From Bacteriovoracaceae bacterium (GTDB taxonomy: Bacteria > Bdellovibrionota > UBA1018), in the NCBI GenBank assembly GCA_947446835.1, contig CANFHS010000146.1, positions 1 through 6,087 of the forward strand: a stretch of DNA of 6,087 nucleotides, written 5' to 3'. This document shows positions 1-5,592 of the stretch, piece by piece. The translations under genes and the position numbers were made by a program. The notes below the pieces were generated by a model. That model saw nothing but the letters and a program-made list of their open reading frames with translations. It had not been told where the DNA came from and ran no database searches. The first letter of the stretch is position 1. The number at the start of each line of letters is the position of its first letter.

Positions 1-2106
1 ACCGTTTCGGGCTCATGCGAGCCCGGGCATACGGTCATCCTGGAGGGGGCGGATTCCCAGAGCAGCCATTGCACTGCTTCGCGCTTCAGCTTCACCCTCG
101 CCCAGGCCCGCGACGGCAGCTCCGGGTACGTGCTCACCCAACGCAGCCCCACCGACGTCGTCTCATCTCCCACGGCTTTCCGCTGGACGCTGGACACCCA
201 GGCGCCGTCGACCCCCCACCTGAGCGAGCCCGTGTCGTCGCCGTTTCTTTCTTCCGACTCGTTCCTGAGGATCTCGGGCGCCTGCGAGCCGGGCGACCGC
301 ATCACGGTCTCGGGCGACCTCCAGGCCAGCGCGACCTGTGACCAGGGATTTTCGGTCACGCTCCCCAAGGAGGTCGATGGCACGGTTCACCTGGAGGTGA
401 CCGAGACGGATCCGGCCGGCAATGGGTCCCAACCCCTGGCGCTGACCTGGATCCGGGACACGGCATTGCCTCCCAGTCCCGTGGTCCTTCAACCCGCCTC
501 CACCCCGTTTGCCTCGAATGCCACCCAGCTGGTCATCTCGGGCCAGTGCGTGGCCGGCGACACGGTCCGCCTGGCCGGCGCCACCCAAGAGACCCAGGCC
601 TGCGCCCAGGGGACCTTCCGGTTCGAGACTTCGCCCGCTTCCGACGGAACGTACGCTTATGTCCTGCAGCAGCGCAGCCCCAGCGGCGTGGACTCGGCCC
701 CGGTTCCGGTGACCTGGACCCGGGACACCCTGCGCCCCGCCGCACCTCGCATCCTGCAGCCTTTGGCCAACCCCACCTTTTCGGGCGGAAATTCACTGGA
801 CCTGTCGGGCGCCTGCGAAGCCGGCGCGCGGGTCGAGCTGGGCGGGACCGACCTGCCGATGCGCCAGAACTGCACTTCGGGCGGGTTCAATTTCCAGGTC
901 CCGAAGCTCACGGACGGAACCCTGGACCTGACCCTGTTCCAGACCGATACGGCCGGGAACCGCTCCGAGACCACCGCGTTCCGCTGGACGCGAGACACCT
1001 CCACGCCCACGACACCGGTGATCGGCTTTCCCGGCGTCAGCCCCTTTGTTTCGAAGGACTCGTCCCTGGTCGTGTCCGGCTCCTGCACCGAAGGCGACCA
1101 GATCACGCTCGGAGGAGACGACCTGCAGGAGGCGCGCTGCCTGAACGCTGCCTTCCGCTTCACGCTCCGGAAGGAGGTCGATGGAACGGGCAGCTACTGG
1201 GTCCAGCAGACCCACCCCTTCAACGGGAACCGCTCGGAGCAGGCCCACCTGACCTGGATCCGCGATACCCAGGCGCCGCCCGCCCCATCGCGGGTCACGC
1301 CGACCCAGGACACCGAAACTTCGGCAGGGCCCCTCGTCTGGAGCGGAAGTTGCGAGCCCAGTGCCACGCTCCAGCTTTCCGGAGACTCAAGCCAGAACGC
1401 CATTTGCCCGGACTCGGGGATTTTTTCGCTCACAATCCAGAAGGAGCTGGATGGGACTTACCACTTTGCGCTCCAGCAAACCGACGCGGCGGGCAACCCG
1501 TCCGACTCGCAGAGGCTGACCTGGAACCGCAGGACCCCGCCCTTGGCGCCACCCACGGTCATCACCCCGGCCGCAAGTCCCGTGATCTCCAACGCGGAAA
1601 CGCTCCAGATCGCAGGCACCTGCCTTCCCGGCGTCGAGGTGTCCCTGAACAACACGTTGGCGCACACCTGTGACCCGGCGGGAGCCTTCTCGTTCCAGGT
1701 CTCCCCGCCGCAGGACGGCTGGTTTGCGTTCACGCTGGTGCAATCGACGCCCACCCGCCAATCCTCGCCTGTCACCGTGCTCTGGAACCGCGACACCACA
1801 CCCCCGGCCACCTGGGTGGTCCGGCAGCCCGAACCGGTGAACCGGGCCCGGAAAGTGGTGTTCGAGTTCCTCTCCACCGAGCCCGGCTCGCACTTCGAGT
1901 GCCAGCTGGACTCGGACCCCCGGAGCGCTTGCACTTCGCCTTTCCACATCGACTCGCTGGACCGGGGCTGGCACAGCTTCCGGGTGCAAGCCCGCGATGC
2001 GGCGGGGAATCTGGACCCCACCCCTGCCCGGGTCCGCTGGTTCCAGGCCAGGAAGGTCGGGAGCCGTGCCCCTTCCGAAAAGAGCGACCTTGAAGAGCGA
2101 CCTTGA
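1..2106 (+). CDS. Ig-like repeat surface/secreted protein (5' partial)
   Basis: The frame is open from base 1, and the first residues (TVSGSCEPG) already match the repeat motif, so the gene starts upstream. The GTG at 130 lies mid-repeat and is not the start. The visible 701 residues hold the end of one repeat (1-61), six full repeats of 87-90 residues (about 62-594) and a distinct C-terminal domain (about 595-690). Each repeat runs W-x-RDT-x-x-P, a strand ending (I/V)SGxC, a second Cys, an F-x-F strand, a DGT turn and often TDxAGN. This resembles bacterial Ig-like (Big_6-type) domains. The C-terminal domain carries FECQLD, a second Cys, SPF, G-x-HSFRVQA and RDAAGNLDPTPARVRW, a pattern known from other extracellular bacterial proteins. 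The tail is charged, with no hydrophobic helix, LPXTG or other C-terminal anchor. Probably an extracellular adhesin or scaffold; the true role cannot be told without the N-terminus. Confidence 0.9.
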   Translation, partial: TVSGSCEPGHTVILEGADSQSSHCTASRFSFTLAQARDGSSGYVLTQRSPTDVVSSPTAFRWTLDTQAPSTPHLSEPVSSPFLSSDSFLRISGACEPGDRITVSGDLQASATCDQGFSVTLPKEVDGTVHLEVTETDPAGNGSQPLALTWIRDTALPPSPVVLQPASTPFASNATQLVISGQCVAGDTVRLAGATQETQACAQGTFRFETSPASDGTYAYVLQQRSPSGVDSAPVPVTWTRDTLRPAAPRILQPLANPTFSGGNSLDLSGACEAGARVELGGTDLPMRQNCTSGGFNFQVPKLTDGTLDLTLFQTDTAGNRSETTAFRWTRDTSTPTTPVIGFPGVSPFVSKDSSLVVSGSCTEGDQITLGGDDLQEARCLNAAFRFTLRKEVDGTGSYWVQQTHPFNGNRSEQAHLTWIRDTQAPPAPSRVTPTQDTETSAGPLVWSGSCEPSATLQLSGDSSQNAICPDSGIFSLTIQKELDGTYHFALQQTDAAGNPSDSQRLTWNRRTPPLAPPTVITPAASPVISNAETLQIAGTCLPGVEVSLNNTLAHTCDPAGAFSFQVSPPQDGWFAFTLVQSTPTRQSSPVTVLWNRDTTPPATWVVRQPEPVNRARKVVFEFLSTEPGSHFECQLDSDPRSACTSPFHIDSLDRGWHSFRVQARDAAGNLDPTPARVRWFQARKVGSRAPSEKSDLEERP
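184..1782 (+). repeat. Six tandem Ig-like repeat units with paired cysteines
   Basis: Setting each boundary at the conserved Trp before (R/L)DT gives units 184-447, 448-714, 715-984, 985-1254, 1255-1521 and 1522-1782, i.e. 88, 89, 90, 90, 89 and 87 codons. A partial unit precedes them (1-183). Each unit has exactly two Cys, spaced 18, 18, 19, 18, 18 and 16 residues apart (18 in the partial unit). No unpaired Cys occurs in the visible protein, which suggests one disulfide per domain. The units are well diverged at DNA level apart from short islands, for example AAGGAGGTCGATGG at 367 and 1171, and CTGACCTGGATCCG at 442 and 1249. Confidence 0.88.
2081..2106 (+). repeat. 13-bp perfect tandem duplication over the stop codon
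   Basis: AGAGCGACCTTGA occurs at 2081-2093 and again immediately at 2094-2106. The second copy supplies the TGA stop of the Ig-repeat gene; the TGA of the first copy is out of frame. With a single copy the frame would read ...SDLE and stop at the TAG at 2108-2110. The duplication therefore changes the C-terminus to ...SDLEERP. Replication slippage is the simplest origin. Confidence 0.9.
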
Positions 2107-2138
2107 ATAGTTGACTAAATCAAGCTAGATCGGGCCCC
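2103..2138 (+). promoter_or_regulatory. Possible lolA promoter/operator region
   Basis: This 32-nt intergenic gap, plus the overlapping end of the previous gene, is AT-richer than its surroundings. A weak sigma70-like pair is TTGAAT (2103-2108), a 17-nt spacer, then TAGATC (2126-2131). Its expected start point falls at or next to the lolA ATG (2139). ATAGTTGACTA (2107-2117) matches all 11 positions of the left half of the E. coli IscR type-1 consensus (ATASYYGACTR), but the right half is poor. No purine-rich ribosome binding site precedes the ATG. lolA could instead be read through from the upstream gene, since no terminator lies between them. Confidence 0.3.
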
Positions 2139-2777
2139 ATGCTCCCTCTCCTCCTTTGGACCCTCACCCTTTCGACGGCCCAGGCGGCACCGGCGCCCGC
2201 TCTTCCCCAGCTGCTCCAGGACATCGAGGCCAAGTACTCGGCGGCCGGGACGCTCCAGGCCGACTACACCCAGGTTGTGGAATCCAGCGCGATGGGACGG
2301 AAGAAGACCTCCTCGGGAACCCTCGAGGTCAAACGCCCGGGCAAGCTGCGCTGGGAGCAGACCCGTCCCGATCGCAACCTGCTGGTCAGCGACGGCGCCA
2401 CCTTCTGGTTCTACACGCCCCCCTTCGATGAATCCGAGCATGGCCAGGTCATCATCAAGAAGACCTCGGAAGTGCAGTCCCGCCTGGCCACTTCGCTCCT
2501 GGCCGGCGCCTTTTCCAGTTCCGCCAAGGACATGCGGGTCCGCGCCCGGACCGAGTCCATCTTCCTGCTCCAGCCGCGCCGGGGCGCGGCGGGCTCGGTC
2601 TCGAGCATCGAGATCGAAGCCGACCCCAAGGCCAAGACCATCCAGCGGGTGCGCCTCCAGCATCGGGACGGCAACCTGAGCGAGATCACCCTCCAGAACA
2701 TCCGCCTGGGAGAGCCTGCTCCCGACGCCCACTTCACCTTCACACCGCCTCCGAACACCGACCGGGTCACCGAGTAG
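2139..2777 (+). CDS. lolA: Outer-membrane lipoprotein carrier LolA
   Basis: A 212-residue protein of usual LolA size. LolA is the periplasmic chaperone that takes lipoproteins released by the LolCDE transporter and carries them to the outer-membrane receptor LolB or its equivalent. A short signal peptide ends at an AQA-A site (cleavage after residue 16). The LolA pattern follows: GTLQADYTQ (37-45), SGTLEVKRPGKLRW (59-72), LLVSDGATFWFYTP (81-94), then an amphipathic stretch TSEVQSRLATSLLAG and a C-terminal FTPPP. The Arg of VKRP (66) probably corresponds to the functionally important Arg43 of E. coli LolA. Oddities: the signal peptide has no Lys or Arg before its hydrophobic core, and no Shine-Dalgarno sequence is visible. 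ATG 2139 is nevertheless the only possible start, because an in-frame TGA lies at 2112-2114 with no start codon between. The next gene begins 4 nt after the stop. Family assignment is secure; function is inferred from the family. Confidence 0.88.
   Translation: MLPLLLWTLTLSTAQAAPAPALPQLLQDIEAKYSAAGTLQADYTQVVESSAMGRKKTSSGTLEVKRPGKLRWEQTRPDRNLLVSDGATFWFYTPPFDESEHGQVIIKKTSEVQSRLATSLLAGAFSSSAKDMRVRARTESIFLLQPRRGAAGSVSSIEIEADPKAKTIQRVRLQHRDGNLSEITLQNIRLGEPAPDAHFTFTPPPNTDRVTE
2573..2590. repeat. Perfect 8-bp inverted repeat within lolA
   Basis: GCCGCGCC (2573-2580), a 2-nt centre, then GGCGCGGC (2583-2590) form a GC-only palindrome in codons for QPRRGAAG. It could fold as an RNA hairpin, but no U-tract follows, so it is not a terminator. 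In GC-rich coding DNA such a palindrome can arise by chance. Confidence 0.5.
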
Positions 2778-2781
2778 TCCG

Positions 2782-5031
2782 ATGAGGATGTGGGCCGCAG
2801 TCGCACTCAGCGCCGCCGGGACGGTGAACCCGTTCATCGGCACGGGTGGGTACTTCGATTCGGCCGGCATGACCTCACCGGCCGCCACGCGCCCCTTCGG
2901 GATGGTCCGCCTGGGCCCCGACACCCGGGTCACGGGCGGGCGCGCCTACCTGTCCAGGATCACCACGGCCACCTCGGGCTACTCGTCCTGGTACAACCGC
3001 ATCGTGGGCTTCTCGCACACGCGGCTGTCGGGAACCGGCGCTGCCGAAGGCGGGCTTTTCCGCGTGCAGCCGCTCGCTTCGATCGAGGCCTTCGCCTCGC
3101 GCCAGGAGGGCCTGCCCTTCGAGCACGCTGACGAGACCGCGCATCCGGGAACCTATGCCGTGGCTTTTCCCGCGCAGGGCTTCAGCACCGAGCTCACCGC
3201 CACCGCCCGGTGCGGCGTGCACCGCTACCGAGCCCTGGGCCAGGGCCCGGTTCCGCTCCTCGCGCTCGACGTCACGAGCAGCCTGAACCCGAAGCGCGAC
3301 CGCAAGGTCGAAGCCACCCTCCGGGTGGACCCCACGGCCCGCACCTTGGACGGAAAAGTCCGGCTCTTCGGCGGATTTTCGCGCACCTCGGGCGGGCAGC
3401 AGGCCTGGTTCCATGCCGAGGTGACGGGCCCGGTGGAGCACTTCCGTCTTTGGCGAAAAGGGGCCCTGCTTGAGGCCGAGTTCACCCAGGCCGAAGATCC
3501 CGGGAACTCGGACCTGGGCGTCCTGCTCCTGCCGTCCCAGGAAGGCCGGGAGCTTGAGTTCAGGCTGTGCGTGAGCTTCGTGAGCGCCGAGAACGCCCGC
3601 GGCAACTTCGACGCCGAAGTCCGTGGCCGGAGCTTCGAGCAGCTCAAGGCCGATGCCAACCAGGAATGGGAAGCCTGGCTGGGCCGCGCCCGCATCCGCA
3701 GCCGGAACGCGAAGGTCCTGACCGTCTTCAACACAGCGCTTTACCACTCGTTCCTGATGCCCACGCTGTTCACCGACTCGAACGGCCAGTACCTGGGCTT
3801 CGACCAGAAGGTCAGGACCGCCCGAGGCTTCACCTACCGGACCGACCTTTCGCTCTGGGACACGTTCCGCACCACGCACCCACTGTACACGCTCATCGCG
3901 CCGGAGATCCAACGGGACTCGGTGCAAAGCCTGCTCGAGATGGCGCGCGCTTCGGGCGCCGTGCCCCGCTGGCCTTCGGGCACCGCCGACGCTGGCGCCA
4001 TGTTCGGTTCGCCGGCGAATTTCCTCTTTGCAGAGACCTGGCTCAAGGGGCTGCGCGGCTTTGAACCGCAGGAGGCGCTGGACTGGATGGTCCGCGGGGC
4101 CAAGGGTGAAACGCCCACCTCGCTCCCGGGCCGCGAGAAGGTCTGCTGGGAAAAAGGCATCTGCCCCTCCGATGTGATCGACCATTCCGTGAGCAAGACG
4201 CTCGATTACGCCTGGGCCGACTCCGCCACGGCGGGCCTGGCGCGCTCGCTGGGCCAGTTCACGCTGGCCCGCCAGTTCGACGGGAGGGCCCAAGCTTACC
4301 GCCAGGCCTGGAATCCTGAGCGGGGCTTCTTTGCCCCCAAGGACTCCGGGGGCCGCTGGATGCGCTTCACCACCGACGTGGTCACCTACCTGGATTTCTG
4401 GAGGGCCGGAAAGCCGCGGTTCTTCGCCGAGGGCAGTGCCCACCAGTGGCGCTACTCGGCGCCGCACGACGCACAGGGGCTCATCGAGCTTTTCGGTGGG
4501 CCCGAGCCGTTCGTGCAGGAGCTGGAGAGCTTCCTCCACGGCGCCTCGCCCCACATGAGCCTGAACCTGCCGCAGACCCATTACTGGCACGGCAACGAGC
4601 ACAACCTGCACGTGATCTACCTGTTCAACGAGGCAGGCCGCCCCGACCTGACCCAGCGCTGGGCCCGGTGGGCCATGCAAACCCGTTACGGCACCGGGCC
4701 CCAGGGCCTGGACGGCAATGACGATGGGGGCGCCCTTTCGGCCTGGTACGTGTTTTCGGCGCTCGGCCTTTACCCCCAGGCAGGCACGGACCGTTACTGG
4801 CTGGGCTCGCCCCAGGTGGACGAGGCCGAACTGGACCTGGGCGAGGGGCGCACCTTGCGCATCCTGGCCCGCAACCAGGGTGCCAAAAACGTTTATGTTC
4901 AAGGGGTTCGGCTCAACGGCCAATGCCTGGAGCGACCCGAAGTGCGCCAGGAAAGCCTCCTCAACGGCGTCCTGGAATTTGACCTGGGCCCCGCCCCCGC
5001 CCCGGGAGGCGGCTACCGCTGCGGGCATTAA
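2782..5031 (+). CDS. Glycoside hydrolase family 92 protein (putative alpha-mannosidase)
   Basis: 749 residues, the usual family length. GH92 enzymes are calcium-dependent inverting exo-alpha-mannosidases that act on N-glycans, mannans and similar glycans. The N-terminal beta-sandwich domain (about 15-265) has NPFIGTGG (16-23), PFGMVRLGPDT (38-48) and GFSHTRLSGTG. The (alpha/alpha)6 catalytic domain (about 285-735) has LSLWDTFRTTHP (356-367), YWHGNEHNLH with the expected acid Glu606, and GLDGNDDGG with Asp647/648 in the catalytic-base motif, followed by SAWYVFSALGLYP. It departs from the usual family motifs: GNEHN rather than GNEPSHH, and MFGSPANFLFAETWLKG where MxGxHAxxVIADAYxKG is typical. 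Specificity may therefore differ. ATG 2782 is the first start in frame and lies 4 nt after lolA, suggesting translational coupling; ATG 2788 is an alternative. The hydrophobic N-terminus (residues 4-12) is short for a signal peptide, so export is uncertain. Confidence 0.93.
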   Translation: MRMWAAVALSAAGTVNPFIGTGGYFDSAGMTSPAATRPFGMVRLGPDTRVTGGRAYLSRITTATSGYSSWYNRIVGFSHTRLSGTGAAEGGLFRVQPLASIEAFASRQEGLPFEHADETAHPGTYAVAFPAQGFSTELTATARCGVHRYRALGQGPVPLLALDVTSSLNPKRDRKVEATLRVDPTARTLDGKVRLFGGFSRTSGGQQAWFHAEVTGPVEHFRLWRKGALLEAEFTQAEDPGNSDLGVLLLPSQEGRELEFRLCVSFVSAENARGNFDAEVRGRSFEQLKADANQEWEAWLGRARIRSRNAKVLTVFNTALYHSFLMPTLFTDSNGQYLGFDQKVRTARGFTYRTDLSLWDTFRTTHPLYTLIAPEIQRDSVQSLLEMARASGAVPRWPSGTADAGAMFGSPANFLFAETWLKGLRGFEPQEALDWMVRGAKGETPTSLPGREKVCWEKGICPSDVIDHSVSKTLDYAWADSATAGLARSLGQFTLARQFDGRAQAYRQAWNPERGFFAPKDSGGRWMRFTTDVVTYLDFWRAGKPRFFAEGSAHQWRYSAPHDAQGLIELFGGPEPFVQELESFLHGASPHMSLNLPQTHYWHGNEHNLHVIYLFNEAGRPDLTQRWARWAMQTRYGTGPQGLDGNDDGGALSAWYVFSALGLYPQAGTDRYWLGSPQVDEAELDLGEGRTLRILARNQGAKNVYVQGVRLNGQCLERPEVRQESLLNGVLEFDLGPAPAPGGGYRCGH

Positions 5032-5037
5032 CTCGGA

Positions 5038-5073
5038 TTGCCTTTGCCTGACTAATTTTGTATAGGACTGCCC
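5038..5073 (+). promoter_or_regulatory. Putative yajQ-rimO promoter with overlapping RBS
   Basis: TTGCCT (5038-5043), a 17-nt spacer and TATAGG (5061-5066) form a sigma70-like pair with 4/6 matches in each box. TTGCCT is tandemly repeated at 5044-5049. The expected start point falls at or beside the yajQ ATG (5074), which would give a leaderless message. AGGA (5064-5067), 6 nt before the ATG, is also a good ribosome binding site and overlaps the -10 box; it can serve only if transcription starts further upstream. CCTGACTAATT (5047-5057) also resembles an IscR/Rrf2 half-site. No terminator separates it from the GH92 gene. Confidence 0.42.
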
Positions 5074-5571
5074 ATGCCCTCTTTCGACATCTCTTCTGAA
5101 ATGAACTGGCAAGAGCTGGACAACGCCATCAACCAGGCGGTCAAGGAAGTCACCGCACGCTTCGATTTCAAGGGCGTGAAGACGGAGATCAAGCTCGACC
5201 AGAAGGCCAAGACCGTCACGCTCTGGTGCCAGGAGGAAGGCAAGCTCGAAGCCCTCCGCGACATCTTCCAATCCAAGTGCATCAAGCGCGGCCTGTCGAT
5301 CCTCTCGTTCGAGAACAAGGATCCCGAGCTGGCCTTCGGCGGCTCCGTGCGCCAGGTCATCACCGTGCAGGCCGGCATCGCCAAGGAAAAAGCCAAGGAA
5401 GTCATCGCCGCGCTCAAGGACTCCAAGCTCAAGGTCCAGGCCCAGATCCAGGACGAGCAGGTCCGGGTCAGCGGCAAGAACCGCGACGACCTGCAGTCGG
5501 CCATCGCGCTCCTGCGCGGCAAGCAGAATGACCTGAAGATCCCCATGCAGTTCGACAATTTCCGCGACTGA
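5074..5571 (+). CDS. yajQ: YajQ family cyclic di-GMP/nucleotide-binding protein (UPF0234)
   Basis: 165 residues, full length for the family (E. coli YajQ is close to this). Family members are small cytosolic proteins of two ferredoxin-like domains. They bind nucleotides, and in Xanthomonas and some other bacteria act as cyclic di-GMP effectors working with transcription factors; the E. coli role is poorly defined. Diagnostic stretches are MPSFDI (1-6), ARFDFKG (28-34), KRG (71-73), IAKEKAKEV (102-110), [18 protein letters not shown] (about 124-141) and the conserved C-terminus PMQFDNFRD (157-165). The ATG is supported by the invariant MPSFD start and by AGGA 6 nt upstream. rimO begins 21 nt after the stop, so the two are probably co-transcribed. 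Whether this protein binds cyclic di-GMP cannot be seen from sequence. Confidence 0.97.
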   Translation: MPSFDISSEMNWQELDNAINQAVKEVTARFDFKGVKTEIKLDQKAKTVTLWCQEEGKLEALRDIFQSKCIKRGLSILSFENKDPELAFGGSVRQVITVQAGIAKEKAKEVIAALKDSKLKVQAQIQDEQVRVSGKNRDDLQSAIALLRGKQNDLKIPMQFDNFRD

Positions 5572-5592
5572 GCCGCCGTGCCCGAGACCCAC

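Noticed and set aside
130..132. GTG as start of the Ig-repeat protein
   Set aside because: It lies in the middle of a repeat, and the same frame is open with repeat sequence back to base 1, so the gene begins outside the window.
546..1673. 375-codon plus-strand frame inside the Ig-repeat gene
   Set aside because: Out-of-frame shadow rich in Arg/Pro/Gly; the competing frame shows clear periodic domain structure.
2111..2116. TTGACT as a -35 box for lolA
   Set aside because: A 5/6 match, but no acceptable -10 lies 16-18 nt downstream (the sequence there is GGGCCCCAT), so an operator half-site or chance is more likely.
2115..2933. 272-codon minus-strand frame opposite lolA
   Set aside because: Shadow of the GC-rich lolA coding strand; Gly/Arg/Leu-rich translation with no recognisable domain.
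4990..5020. C/G-rich run at the end of the GH92 gene as a terminator
   Set aside because: No matched stem of useful length and no following U-tract; it encodes the protein's Pro/Ala/Gly-rich end.
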